Below are positions 32,601 to 45,291 of a DNA stretch of 64,000 bases, piece by piece. Within the stretch, counting starts at the first letter, position 1. Each line of letters begins with the position of its first letter. Under the pieces are notes generated by a model. That model did no database searches, had not been told where the DNA came from, and worked only from the letters and a program-made list of their open reading frames with translations. Where the stretch lies: the NCBI RefSeq assembly GCF_022965805.1, contig NC_133114.1, positions 10,994,261 through 11,058,260 on the forward strand, read 5' to 3'. The position numbers were made by a program, and so were the translations under genes. This stretch comes from Primulina eburnea (Eukaryota > Streptophyta > Magnoliopsida > Lamiales > Gesneriaceae).

Positions 32601-35600
32601 TGAAACGTCTGCCCTTTTTATTGTTTTAAAAGTACAAGAAATATTTTTTTAAAAAGCTTACACACTATGCCTAACCACAACATCCATGAAAGTATTTTTA
32701 TAAAATATTTTTCACCACTTTAAAAATAAATGTCAACCTACTAGAATTTGAAATACCAAAGGGAACATCAAAACATTAAATCGTCAATTGTTTTACCAAC
32801 CTAAAAAGTAATAAATTTGAAAAGTATAGTCCATACTAAACCTCTCAAAATCTCTCAAAAGCATAAATAAATAGTCTTAAAATCTTTAATGTAAATCATG
32901 AATCATAAATGCGGAAAAAATAGAAGCGCTGGTCCTCGGGTTGTGTGCACCTTCAGTCAAGTTAGGTCAACCATCAAGACCTCCCTTAAATCATCTGCAT
33001 CTATCACACCTAGTGAGTTTAAAAACTCAACACACCATAATCTTTATAACAAATAATACGTATAAAATCACATGCAACAGTGAAAATACTTTTACGTAAA
33101 AATAACATTTCATGACATACATACATAAACTTTAACTTTTTTTTTCCTCAACATAACATAATATAAAACCTTTTAACATGATCATAAACATTTTCCTTTC
33201 CTTTATTGAATTCAAATCGTTAATTGTGACTTTCCTCAAACCTCAAAAATTCGATGGATCTATCTACATGTAACCACAGTACTGGGCTGGCAGGGACATC
33301 AGCGACACTCTCACCCGTCAACTGAGCAATGGCCTATCTTATCGAATGAAAATACGATCATCGGGGCTCTTTCTGGGGTCTTTTCTCATAAATAGGCTCT
33401 CTCTGGGCCTTCTCCCCTCACGATATTCTCATTCTTACCTCAAACCTCATATCCTCAATGGAAATACGATCGTCGAGCTCTCACTGGGACCATAACCCTC
33501 ACGATAACTCCAACATAACATCTTAATAGTCACAATCAATTCACTTCCTTCAATGTTTCGCATTTCATCACTTTATAAAAATCATGCATAACATATACAT
33601 TTTGTTTTTGAAACCAATTATGCAACATACCTTTTTAAATGTCAACATTAAATAAAAAATATATAATAGACATTTAAAAATCATATTTTAATCATGTAAA
33701 ATTTAATAAACCTTTAGAAATAATCATAATATCATAAAAACAGCATTTAGAGCACTGCCATGACGTTTACTAATTTTTAGGTGTAAAAAGACCGTTTTAC
33801 CCCTGGACGTAAAATTCCATTTTTTTGATTTTTTCTTAATTTCGTAGACTCTAACATGACACAAATAATTATTTAAGCTTACATGAATTTTCTTATATTT
33901 TTATTTAGCTTAAATTGAGGACTTTTAATTTAATATTTAAATATAACGTATTAATGCGTTTTAATCCCGAATTAAACCAAACCTTAATATAAAATTCACA
34001 AATTAAAAAAATTAGACTTTTAAGAATTATTTAAGCTTAAAACTAATTTTCCATAATTTTACTAAGCATAAATCTAGGCTCTTTTCAATTAACTCGTTAA
34101 ATAGCGTTTCGTGCGGCGATTAAATCCCGGATAAATAAAAAACTCATTTATTTGACCCCAAATTTTAAAAATAACATTTTTGGTATTTATTCTACCCTTC
34201 CAAGTCATGAGCCACACCTGTGGACCCATGGATTCAATTTTAATCTTATTAATTTTGTTTTTGACACCTAGATGAACACACCTAGCCAACTCCTAATTTA
34301 CACGAGCCACGCCTGAGCCACCTCAAGCCAAACCCTAGACAACCCACCTAGGAACCCTCCTGAGCAAGCCCAGACCATAAAACCATCCCTGGCCTGAACA
34401 AAACACTTCTTTCTCCTAAGCCCGATGCATGCATGTGTGTATGAGTGTTTCCTAGTATGTCTATGACTCCCAACCCATCTAGAACACTCCTAGTCGAGCC
34501 ACCGCCAAGCCCAACCCTGACCAGCCCCTATAGGCACCCTCTTGGACCCTTAGAACCAACAGACTCAACCCCAAGATTGAAAACCGCAGCCACATACCAG
34601 TAGCATGCCATGGCCGAGAGTTTTACTTGACAAAGGACTCCTCCAACTTTCTAGAACTCTAACCAATCGAGCTAGCCCCTGACCCTAACCATTGTGCACC
34701 CTCTTAGGACCCTAATGACTTGACCTAGCCCAGCCCAGAGCCCCCAGGCTGAGCCACCTCTTCCCTGCACCAGCTATTGTACCTGCGCAGCTTTCATGGA
34801 GCTTCACGGGCTAGGACTCCTTCCCAACCTCTTGTCTCGAGTCTTAGCATCGCTAGGACTCTTCTCTTGACCCCTCACGGACCCTAGCCCAGCCCTGGTC
34901 CCAACCGAACAAAGACCAGTAGCAACAACCCAAAAACCAAGCCCCTTGATCACAAGCAACAGTTTCTGTTCAAGCTTTGTTTAGTTCGTTTTGGGCAGCA
35001 TATGGTGTGTTATTAGGACTCTAAAACTTGTTTGAATAGTGCCCCTTAACATCCTAAGACATGGCAGCCCCTTTAACAACATAATAGTCATGTTATTGGA
35101 TGAAAAATCACGAGTTCAAAACATGGCTATGCATAGTTGCGAGAATATTATGATGTGTGGCTTGTTTTTCATGCAAAACGATTTTTTATAATTACTATGG
35201 TGTGAATGATGAGAAAAGGAGAATATGGCGTGCTTTTGCGTTTTAAACGCACGAATATACGTTGACGACGAAGAACGGAGCAAGACCTTAGCTTGATTCT
35301 ACCTTGAACCTTCGAATTCCTCCCAAAATAATTGTGTGTGTTGTGGAGTATATGGGGTGGGTTTTTCAGAAAGTGGAACGTGAGTTTTGAGTTTACAAAG
35401 TGTAGGGTTTTGGGGTGGTTTGCATATAATATATATTAATTATACCCTTATTTAGACTTAAGCCCATTAAGCCCCCAAATTAGGCCCATTAGTCTTAATT
35501 AGGATTTAATTAAAATATTAAAATAGTTTTAGTAAAAATAAGTTTGTGAATTTAATAGCTGGGTTGCCAAAAGTTCGTATTTTTGTTAAAAGACCAACAC

Positions 35601-35937
35601 CGATAAAATTTACATCCCGGCGTATAAAATCACTTCAAAACCCCTTATTTTCAAAAATAAGAAAAAGCATCACCCTTAATTTAAAGAATTAAAATCAATT
35701 ATTTAATAAAAAATCATTTTCTATTTTCAGCCCTGGGTCTTCGTTCCTCGATCGCAACTCGAATAACATTTAAAAATACATTTTAATGCAACCATGTAGA
35801 AAAATATATTTTAAACATTCAAATATGCACAACGTAATTAATTAATGCAATTGAAATATTTAATTAAAATACAAAAAAAAATTAATCATTCGTATGCATG
35901 TGGTTCGCGTGGACTTTAGAATTTTCGGGCCGTTACA
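32601..35937 (-). mobile_element. Solo LTR, 3,337 bp, target duplication AATAT
   Basis: On the minus strand it begins TGTAACGGCCCGAAAATTCT and ends GGGCAGACGTTTCA; the plus strand starts TGAAACGTC. It is flanked by AATAT at 32596-32600 and 35938-35942. No primer site or polypurine tract adjoins it and no internal region exists, so it is what remains after LTR-LTR recombination. A minus-strand TATA region lies at about 35421-35446. The start sequence is of the Tekay/Del chromovirus type. No ORF is supported inside. Confidence 0.85.
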
Positions 35938-35942
35938 AATAT

Positions 35943-36124
35943 ACTCGAGTGTGATGCGCTTCTTGATGCAGCCCGGGTAGAGAGTTCCCGGGAATTTGTA
36001 TGAGAGCCCGAGCTCTTGATTTCCTTGTAAGAGAATGTGCCGGACGTCTCCATGCCCGACTGCTGAAGAAAGTACTATGCACATTCTTGTGAATTAAGAA
36101 TGCAAGAGAGTGAATCCCCTAAAG
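35943..36124. other. Short flank between the solo LTR and element A
   Basis: Older host sequence split by both insertions, with a CCCGGG-containing stretch near 35970-35995. No gene is seen. Confidence 0.4.
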
Positions 36125-36129
36125 AATGA

Positions 36130-37822
36130 TGTAATATCCAAGCTTGGTGAATGGTACGGTTTAAGATTAATTGTGTTTATTGACTTCTTGGTTAAGTTTA
36201 AGTATAGTTTTGATGTTAAGAATTGCGATCTACGGTTTATAGTATTGTTGATTATAGATGATCTGTAGTTGTTGTAGAGTCGTTACAATTTAATTAATGA
36301 TAAATGGTATGTTGAGCCAATTGGTATGAGGCCAATTGGAGTGGTTAGATAAGACATAGATGTGCAACTTTCTTGTTGAGAGTGTTGCCAAAATATGAGG
36401 AGAAGTGACGTTGCGATTCGATTTTTAGATGCAAAGTATTTTGTTGCCTTTAGGGGACACCGCATCCGCGCCAGGGAAGTTATCGCACCTGCGGTAATAG
36501 GACAATAGGGACGCTGCACCCGTGCTAGAAAAGACACCGCACCCGCGGTGGTTGGGCAGAAGCAATACCGCACCCGCGGTCCATTGAGCAGCGCATCCGC
36601 GTTCGTCGTTTTCAGATTTTTGGAAGTGGTATAGACTGCCTAGCGCACCCGCGGTAGGAAGAGTAGCGCACCCGCGGTGCGTGAATAGTAAAGTCGTGTT
36701 TCCGAGTTTAAGTGATATAATACAAGGGTTTGGCTCATTTCCCTCATTCTTTCTTCACTCTTCTCGATTCTTCAGCTCAAGGGGAGGCTAGGGTTCTTAT
36801 TTATCTCTTTTCTTCACTTTGATTCAAGCTTCTTGTTGGGTTTTTGAAGCTGAGAACAAGATCATTTTGGGTGCAAGGAGCTAAGGTAATCTTGTGGGTT
36901 TAGTTATTCTTGGATTTTGGTGTTGAGGGAATTATGGAATGTTTGATTGTGTTGGTTTTATGAGTTTTATGGTATGGTTGTTGGATTATTGAGTTGTTGA
37001 TGGTTCAATTCATGGTTTATTGTTGTAGGAATTGTAACAAGAGATTAGAATCAAACTTTCCATTGGTAGTAAGTGGAATTCATTCCTTGTGCTCACATGA
37101 AATTATATGTATTGTATTTCCATGGTTTTACTATGCTATTCCCTTCCATTTGATTCATGTTATGAATGGATACACTTTGTTAAAGAGTATTCAAAGTGTT
37201 TGTTTTAATGCCCAAGAGAGAGTTCAAATGTTTTATTGGATTGATAAATAGATAGTCAGAGATTGCATGCAATTAGTTGATCAACGATCATAGGCTTATA
37301 TCCCGACAGAGTAATCGATTTATATCGATGGGATATAGGTACAGAGACAGAGATACTATTTAGATATCAATCCACAAGAGAAAAGAGAAATACCATCTTT
37401 ATGATTATGTTATACTATGTTATTCCATGTTTCAAGAGTTAGAGGTCATTTAATGATTTCAAAGTCATGTTTTACAAAGTATGATATATGTACATTGCTA
37501 TGTAAGAGTTCCACTTGCTGAGTTTTATACTCATTTCAGTTATTTCATGTGATGTAGATAAGAGTGACGAGCCGGGACGTTGATTGACGCCGAAGTCATA
37601 TGTACAAGAGATGGAAGGAAGATAGTATTTTGTTAGCTTTTTGACATGATCAATACAAAATGATATTTTGTATTTTGATGCAACACTTTATTGATCATGT
37701 ATCTACTTTTGGTAGTATATATTGAAATTGTATTTATGTCAAGAAAATTTATATCCTTCTTTCCTTTAAGAAAATTTTTAAAATTCCGCTACTATTTTAT
37801 GAAATCGGTCGAGAGCGTTACA
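36130..37822 (+). repeat. 5' LTR of element A (1,693 bp)
   Basis: Contains the GCACCCGCGGT array (36458-36679), then GATATAATAC (36714-36723, possible TATA) and a CT-rich leader. Ends GTTACA before the primer site. Confidence 0.95.
36458..36679. repeat. Array of GCACCCGCGGT motifs (5' LTR of A)
   Basis: About nine CACC/CATCCGCG(GT)-type units with spacers of 10-25 bases. The CCGCGG core is self-complementary. It lies directly upstream of the presumed TATA and leader. The 3' LTR copy (53470-53660) lacks about one unit and carries more substitutions. Confidence 0.85.
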
Positions 37823-37827
37823 TTTAG

Positions 37828-37839
37828 TGTTATCAGAGC
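37828..37839 (+). other. Primer binding site of element A
   Basis: TGTTATCAGAGC, one mismatch from the initiator-Met complement, five bases after the LTR end. Confidence 0.8.
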
Positions 37840-37959
37840 AACGTTTTTTGGTCCAATACATATGACTACGTCTACTCTCAATAGTCCGGGTATGTTTTCT
37901 TCTTCATCTATTTATTGTTATTGGTTGATATGTATTATGTGAGCACATTGTAGGATTTA

Positions 37960-38944
37960 ATGCCTCATAAGAGAAAAGCTTCAGAGGGTGAGGATAGCTC
38001 CTCATCTAGAGTTGTCGACGAGTTCGGAAAATTACTGAAAGAGCAAGCCAAGGTTCACAGTGAACATATTCAACAGTTACTTCGTTTGCAAGGTTCAGGT
38101 CAAGGTGGAGGCCAAGAAAGAGACCAAGTGGTTCAATCAGTTGGGACTGATGGGATCTTTACTGCTTTTAAGAGGATGGATCCATTTGCAGGAAGCACTG
38201 ATCCATTGGTGGCTGACGATATTTGATCATCTCAAGTATGAAGACAAGGACAGACTTGGGTTGTGCAGTATTCATGCTAGTTAAAGCTGCACGTATTTGG
38301 TGGAATGCTACCAAGGTTGGTGTTGATGTTCTGGCATTGAAGTGGCAAGATTTCACGGATCTTTTCTACGACAAGTATTTCTCGGATTCACTTAGAGCTC
38401 GGAAGGTGACTGAGTTTTTGGAGCTTCGACAAGGAAGTATGAATGTTAACGAGTACATCTTGAAGTTTGAAGAGGGTTGTCTGTTTGCCCCATATATTGC
38501 CTCAAATGACAAAGACAAGGGTGCTCATTTTATTAGAGGAATTTGAGCAGAGATCAGGAGGGACATCAATATGTCTAAGGCGGCGACATTTAAAGCGATT
38601 GTGGCTAAAGCATTGTTAGCCGAGGAAGATGAGAAAGATATTGCTAGAGAGAGACAAGCGAGGCAGCAGGCTATTGCTCAAAGAGGTCAAGGTTCGAGCC
38701 AAATAATAAAGGGCAGTTTCAAGGAGAAAGGCAAGATGGAGCCGAGTTCTAAAGCACCGACAGTTCCATCTGATCCAGAGAAGCCGTTGTGTCCCAAGTG
38801 CAGTAGACATCATAGGGGAGAGTGCAGATTTGGTACTCATACGTGTTATAGATGTGGTACTGCAGGCCATATAGCCAAGGACTGTCCGAGAGGATCGAGT
38901 ACAGAAAAGGTGCAGGGTCGCATCTTCACCATGACGAAGGAAGG
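37960..38944 (+). pseudogene. Gag of element A, frameshift and stop
   Basis: Starts at ATG 37960 (MPHKRKASEGEDSSSS). A frameshift near 38223 leads to the capsid-type gag region (AARIWWNATK, F.DLFYDKYFSDSLR, FLELRQGSMNVNEY). A TGA at 38544-38546 interrupts where relatives usually have Arg. It continues to a basic linker and a clean CCHC knuckle CYRCGTAGHIAKDC (about 38846-38887), preceded by a CPKCSRHHRGEC motif. Confidence 0.85.
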
Positions 38945-39529
38945 TATAAACCCTGACTCTTCTGTGATCTCTAGCACTATTTTAATTTCAGGCAGAGTAG
39001 CTACGATATTGATTGATACAGGTGCTACTCATTCTTTTATGTCTGAACTATTTTTGAGATCTTTGGTTTAGTTCCTTCTGTTTTCCCTCAGTTAATGTTG
39101 TATTACATTCGGGGGATGTGTTATGCCCGACGTCTATTTTGTATGCGTGTTCTGTTCAAATTGATGAGCGAGTGGTTTATGCCGATTTGATTGTCATTCC
39201 GATGGTTGCGTTTGATATTATACTTGGCATGGATTGGCTATCAACTTACCGTGCAGTGATTGATTGTGTTGCCAAGACGGTGAAATTTGTGGATGATGAA
39301 AATAAGGAAGGTTTGCTGCGCCATTGCAGGTACTTCGCTGGTCCTTCCTTTTATTTCATGTCTTGAGGCTAAGAAGTTGTTGTTTAGAGGTCGTGATGGG
39401 TTTTTGGCTTCGAATGTTGATACAGATAGAATTGTGAAGTTGAATATTGATGATATTTATGTTGTGAGAGAGTTCCCTGATGTATTTGAGGATGATGTGC
39501 CGAGTTTACTGCCGGACAGAGATGTATAG
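38945..39529 (+). pseudogene. Aspartic protease of element A, broken
   Basis: The catalytic motif LIDTGATHSFMS is at about 39010-39045. A stop follows near 39069. The downstream flap/end motif DIILGMDWL is at about 39220 in another frame, and the link to reverse transcriptase (PDVFEDD) is at about 39477-39497. At least two frame breaks. Confidence 0.8.
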
Positions 39530-40579
39530 TTTGTGATCGATCTAGTCCCCGGAACGGTTCCTATTTCCAAAGCTCCGTACAGAATGGCCCCGATAGAAAT
39601 GAAAGAATTGAAGACGCAGTTGCAGGATTTATTAGATAAAGGCTTTATTCAGGCGAGTTCTTCGCCTTGGAGAGCTCCGGTTCTTTTTGTCAAAAAGAAA
39701 GACGGGTCTTTGCGGCTGTGCATTGATTACAGGGAAATCAACAAAGTGACAATCAAGAATAAATATCCGTTGTCACGGATAGACGATCTTTTTGACCAAC
39801 TGCATGGGGCTACAGTGTCTTCGAAGATTGATCTGCGATCGGGCTATTACCAGTTGAAAGTTAGGGAGTCTGATATCCCTAAGATGGCGTTTCGGACCAG
39901 GTATGGTCATTACGAATTTCTTGTGATGTCGTTTGGTCTGACTAATGCTCCTTCAGTCTTCATTGATCTTACGAACCGAGTGTTCAAGCCATATTTGGAT
40001 AGCTTTGTCATTATTTTCATCGATGATATATTGATTTATTCCAAGACCAGAGAGCTTCATGCAGAGCATCTCAGAGTTGTTCTTCAGTTGTTGAGAGAGA
40101 AAAGGTTGTATGCTAAATTGAAGAAATGTGAGTTCTGGTTGGAGCATATTTCTTTCTTAGGCCATGTTGTCTCGAAGAATGGTTTAGCTGTTGATCCAAC
40201 AAAGATCGAGGCGATTCAGAAGTGGTATATTCCTACCACTGTATCAGAGGTACGCAGTTTTCTTGGTTTGGCGGGTTATTATCGTCGTTTATTTCAGACT
40301 TTTCCAAAATTGCCCTGCCGTTGAACAATCTGACGAGGAAGACTGTGAAGTTTGAGTGGTACAATGAATGCCAAAGGGTATTCCAGGAGTTGAAAGATAA
40401 GTTGACGACAGCTCCGGTACTTGCATTGCCTAGTGGTACAGAGGACTTTGTTGTTTATACTGATGCGTCGAAGAAGGATCTTGGTGCAGTGCTGAGGCAA
40501 TGTGGAAAGGTTATAGCTTATGCTTCTCGTCAATTGAAATACTACGAGAAAAATTATCCTACGCATGATCTGGAACTGG
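39530..40579 (+). pseudogene. Reverse transcriptase and first half of RNase H of element A
   Basis: The same frame as the preceding linker resumes after a TAG at 39527. It covers Ty3 reverse transcriptase: '[12 protein letters not shown]', '[14 protein letters not shown]', '[12 protein letters not shown]', and the active site FIDD at about 40016-40027, all kept for over 250 codons. A frameshift near 40290 leads to the RNase H start ([15 protein letters not shown]). The gene is cut at 40579 in the middle of RNase H by element B and resumes at 51324. Confidence 0.9.
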
Positions 40580-42091
40580 TGACATAGGTGGATTTTACTT
40601 GTTTTTCGCATCATGTTTTGTCCCATTGTGTTGCATTTATCGTTTACATTGCATGCATTTAATGTTATTTTGGCATATATTATGTTTTATCGTTGCTCAT
40701 GTGTTTAGTTGGCGAAAATGCAGGAGATTCGTGCAAAACTGAAGATCAAAGGGGGAAAATTCGAGAGACTGCCGCTCGGGCGCACATTTATGTCCGGGCG
40801 GAAACTTACATACGCCCGGGCGCGCCAAAGAAAAATAAAAAGGCGAGATCTGCGAGAGTTGTCCGCTCGGGCGGAAACTTACATCCGCCCGGGCGCGCCA
40901 AAGAAAAATAAAAAGGCAAGATTTGTGAGAGTTGTCCGCCCGGGCGGATGAGCGGAAACTTACATCCGCCCGGGCGCGCCAAAGAAAAATAAAAAGGCAA
41001 GATCTGCAAGAGTTGTCTGCCCGGGCGGAAACTTACATCCGCCCGGGTGCATTCGTATTTTTGGAAAAAATAATGGACGATTTCTTCCCTTAACTCTGAA
41101 TAGGGAAGAGATGGTAGGGGAGAGGCTCGAAAATCAGACATTCTTGACCACTATTCAGTGCCGCCACAAGCTTTGGAGAGATTTTCGTGCTTGGATTGAA
41201 GATTTGAGGATTTCCGGGCATCGTTCTTCGTGTTTTTCGTCAACTCTAATATTTCTTATTTAGTTTTTATCATTTGTAGTTAGTTTTGTTTATTTTCGCT
41301 ATGAATTTTAGTAGCTAAACTTTTAATATTTGTTGGGATTTAAGGGGATCCTACCCCAGACTTTGATTTAAATTAATTTAAATATCGATTTTGATTTGTT
41401 CTTGATTATACTATTGTTTTATCATGTTGTTAGAGCGTAGCTAACTTTAACAATGTTTTTATATTGCGAGTGAGTTCGAGAGAATAGCTTGTGATAGGAA
41501 CGAGTAGTATAATCCGTGGATCTACAATTTACATAGATATATGAAATTGGATACACGCCGATAGTCATAGTCCTAAGGGTCGAAAACTAGGGGATTTCAC
41601 ATATCGAAATGCGATTCTCTCTTGATAAATAATTAAAGACATTTAATTACTTCATAGAGTAGAATTAGTTTGGCATAGCTCGAGAGAGTGTGTTCAATTG
41701 AATAGGAAATCCTGTCGGAAGCATATGATCATTTTCGAATAAATTAATTAATTAACGAGGGGTAGGTGAACCTGATATTCCCAACAAATCCATTTCTTAT
41801 TGAATTTTATTCAACCATTTCGGATACTATCTCTGATTATTAATTTAGTTTTGAGTCCTTTATTGTCTGTTTAATTATTTAAGAACAGTAGTGTTAAAAC
41901 CATCAAATCAATTTTCGTTGCTAAATGTTCAATAACTGAAAATAATAATTGTGAAATACAGTCTTCACTGGAACGATATTCGTACTCACATACATTATAC
42001 TATTACTTGACATCGTGCACTTGCGATTAATTTTGAGCATACAAAATCATATTTTTATTGAGGATTCCATAGTGTAAGTTTTGCTCGATCA
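40580..42091 (+). repeat. 5' LTR of element B (1,512 bp)
   Basis: Longer than the 3' LTR by about 170 bases, nearly all within the CGCCCGGGCGG array (40772-41049). Otherwise co-linear with it. Confidence 0.95.
40772..41049. repeat. Array of CCGCCCGGGCGG motifs (5' LTR of B)
   Basis: A self-complementary CGCCCGGGCG core repeats, with a larger unit of about 70 bases (GCGCGCCAAAGAAAAATAAA plus GAGAGTTGTCCGCCCGGGCG) present about three times. It lies just upstream of the LTR leader region. Confidence 0.95.
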
Positions 42092-42097
42092 AGTTTT

Positions 42098-42115
42098 TGG
42101 CGCCGTTGCCGGGGA
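42098..42115 (+). other. Primer binding site, tRNA-Asp (element B)
   Basis: TGGCGCCGTTGCCGGGGA. From established knowledge, Athila-type elements use a tRNA-Asp complement of this form. Confidence 0.85.
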
Positions 42116-42216
42116 CTGTTAATCTACAATTTTATTTTTAGTTATTTTCTTTAGCATTATTTCATTTTTCTTGAGCTAACACTCCATATTTTATTCCAGA
42201 TATCTTGTCCTAGTGC

Positions 42217-43566
42217 ATGCCAAAGTCACTTGACGTGGAGCTTGAATTCGATCCTGAAATTGAAAGAACTTTCCGCAGGAGAAGACAACAACATAGACTT
42301 AAAGAACTGATGGAGAGACACGAGCAAGAACGTGAGGAGGAACAGCGTGAAAATAGACAAATTGAGATGCCACGCCGCATACCAATGCTAGAGTATGCCC
42401 AGCCTTCTTTGGAGGGTGCACGCCCTAGCGTTGTGAGGCCTATCGTGCGGGCAAATCACTTTGAAATTAAGCCAGCTATAATCGAGATGATTCAGAACAC
42501 AGTCCAATTTGGAGGAACTGCAATAGATGACCCAAACGCGCACATCATAGATGCTGCTGCGTGTGGGAACTTATTGAGAAAAACTGCGGAAGAAGGATAT
42601 GAGTTGTTGGAGGAAATGGCTGCGAGCAGTTATCATCCTCAATCTGAAAGGAACAACCCGCGGAAAAGTGCAGGAGTTCACCAGGTAACTGACCTTTCTG
42701 CTATTACTGCACAACTGGATGTTTTGAACAGGAAAATAGACAGCTTGAATGTGGGAGGCACAGCTATGCGTCATTCAAGAGATATTTTGTGAAAAGTGTG
42801 GAGGGGAACACTATGTGAAGGACCGTCAAGATGACAATCCATTTTATGTGCAAGAACGGGCACCAATAAATCAAGTAGGGGTCCAAAACCGCCCAAGGAA
42901 TGACCCTTATTCGAACACATACAATCCGAGGGTGGAGGCAACACCCAAACTTATCATGGGGTGGTCAAAACAGACAGAATAGACCAAAAGGAGGACATTC
43001 ATATGGGAAACAACCGATGTACAGATCTGATCCTCCTAGAGAAGAGAAGTCCAATTTGGAGCAGATGATGTCTAAGTTTATTTCATCCACTGAAACTAGA
43101 CTTCAAAATCATGATGCATCGATAAAGGGGCTTGAAAATCAGATTGGTCAGTTAGCGAAGATGATAGCAAGTAGAGAGCCAGGCACCTTGCCAAGTAACA
43201 CCGAGACTAATCCAAAAGAGCAAGTGAAGGCCATTGAGTTGAAGAGTGGGAAAGTTTTGGAGTCAAGAGAGAAAGGCTTCTAACTCTACACTAGCACCCA
43301 CTGCACAACCTAAAATTTTTATTCCTCCACCTTTCCCTGCAGCATTGAAAAAAGCAAAACTAGATGCACAATTCGGTAAGTTTCTTGAGGCATTCAAAAA
43401 ATTGCATATCAATATTCCTTTTGCCGATGCTTTGATGCAAATGCCTAGTTATGCTAAATTCTTGAAAGATATATTGGCCAATAAGAGGAAGTTGGAGGAG
43501 CACATGACAGTGAACTTAACTGAGAATTGCTCTGCTTTGGTGCAAAACAAAATCCCACTGAACTAA
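42217..43566 (+). pseudogene. Gag of element B with capsid deletion and frame breaks
   Basis: Starts at ATG 42217. A coiled-coil-rich, very charged head (residues 1-60) is followed by the Athila gag entry motif 'NHFEIKPAIIEMIQNTVQFGG'. At about residue 112 it jumps from 'DPNAHI' directly to the segment that normally lies well downstream ('GNLLRKTAEEGYELLEEMA'), so much of the capsid domain is deleted in frame. A damaged zinc knuckle follows (CEKCGGEH...; last Cys replaced by Arg). Frame changes near 42790, 42980 and 43280 separate it from the protease linker with the 'FPAALKKAKLDAQFGKFLE' phrase. Confidence 0.8.
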
Positions 43567-44447
43567 AAGACCCAGGGAGTTTTTCTGTTCCTTGCATGAT
43601 TGGTGATATTGTTTTTCGCAAAGTTTTGTGTGATCTTGGTGCAAGTATTAATCTTATGCCTTTATCTGTATTTAGGAAACTTGGATTGAGGGAACCTAAG
43701 CCGACGAGGATGTCTTTACAACTGGCAGACAAATCTGTCAAGTATCCCCGCGGAGTGATTGAGGATGTGCTAGTGAAAGTGGATAAGTTTATTTTTCCTG
43801 CTGATTTCGTGGTGCTCGACATGGAGGAAGATATGGAGATGCCATTGATTTTGGGGAGACCATTCCTTGCGACTGGCAAGGCCCTGATTGATGTTCAAGA
43901 AGGGAAGTTGAGACTGAGAGTGGGCGAGGAAGAGATTACTTTTGATGTTTTTAGTGCACTTAAGCACACACTGCATTCTGATAGTTGTTATAGAATTGAT
44001 GCTTTTGATGCTTTTGTGTCTAACTATGTGCAGGATGCTCTTAGGGACCCTTTGGAGGCCACTCTCACTTCTGAAATGAGAGAAGACGAATTGGATGAAG
44101 AGAAAGCCAAAATTGTGGCATGCCTCAATGCCAACCAGCCATGGAAGAGGCCACTAAAGATGAGATTAGAGGACTTGGGAGATCGAAGAGACTTGATCCC
44201 ACAGAAGTCAAGCATGGAGGAGCCACCGAGGCTCGAGCTAAAACCATTGCCTCCACACCTCAAGTACATATACCTAGGTGAGCATAACACTTTACCTGTC
44301 ATAATTTCTGCTGCTTTGACAGGTGTGATGGAAGACAAACTGTTGGAAGTTTTGAAAGCACACAAGAGTACTTTTGCGTGGAAGGTGGCGGATATCAAAG
44401 GAATCAATCCATCAGGTCTGCATGCACAAGATCTTGATAAAAGATAA
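43527..44447 (+). pseudogene. Aspartic protease and linker of element B
   Basis: An open run of 306 codons. The catalytic motif is in 'LCDLGASINLMP' (about residues 34-45), the variant DLGA used by Athila-type proteases. 'MPLILGRPFLATG' closes the domain. A long linker leads to the reverse transcriptase entry, where the frame is lost (44447). Confidence 0.85.
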
Positions 44448-45291
44448 GTACTCACCTCTTGTGAAACCTCAAAGAATATTAAATCCAAAGATGCAAGAGG
44501 TATTAAAAGCAGAGACTATCAAAATCTTTGATGCAGGTATTATCTATCCTATATCTGATAGTGCATGGGTAAGTCCTGTTCAGTGTGTGCCGAAAAAAGG
44601 TGGGATTACTGTGATCACAAATGAAAATAATGAATTAATACCCACTAGGACTATTACGGGATGGCGTGTGTGCATTGATTATAGGAAATTAAATGATGTT
44701 ACCCGTAAAGATCATTTTCCACTGCCCTTCATTGATCAAATGCTTGAGAGGTTAGCGGGTCATGAGTTTTATTGTTTTTTGGATGGGTATTTAGGGTATA
44801 ACCAAATTATGATTGCGCCTGAGGACCAAGAGAAAACCACTTTCACTTGTCCTTATGGCACTTTTGCTTATAGACGGATGCATTTTGGTTTGTGTAATGC
44901 CCCTGCCACGTTTCAACGATGCATGACCGCTATATTTCATGACATGATAGAAACCTTTCTTGAGATTTTTATGGATGACTTCTCGATTTTTGGCTCTTCT
45001 TTTGATGACTGTTTGCAGAATTTGAAGGTGGTTTTGATGAGATGTGAGGAGACGAATTTGGTGCTGAATTGGGAAAAATGTCATTTTATGGTACAAGAAG
45101 GAATAGTATTGGGGCACAAGATATCAGGGAATGGAATGGAGGTGGATAAGGCGAAAGTTGAAGTTATCAAGAACTTACCACCTCCGGCATCCATAAAGGG
45201 AGTTAGAAGTTTTCTAGGCCACGCCGGTTTTATCGGCGTTTTATCAAAGATTTTTCTAAAATTGCCAAACCTCTATCTTCCTTACTTATGA
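44374..45291 (+). pseudogene. Reverse transcriptase of element B, nearly intact
   Basis: The frame is open from 44374; the real protein similarity begins at about 44440. Motifs: 'SDSAWVSPVQCVPKKGG', 'WRVCIDYRKLNDVTRKDHFPLPF', 'FLDGYLGYNQI', 'FGLCNAPATFQRCM', and active site FMDD (residues 199-202 of the open run). '[15 protein letters not shown]' marks a frameshift near 45230 at the junction with RNase H. Catalytic residues are intact, so only frame breaks separate it from a working domain. Confidence 0.9.

Noticed and set aside
40693..41141. ORFs across the CCGCCCGGGCGG array in the B LTRs (also 50103-50374)
   Set aside because: Repeat-driven open frames lying in an LTR, present on both strands.
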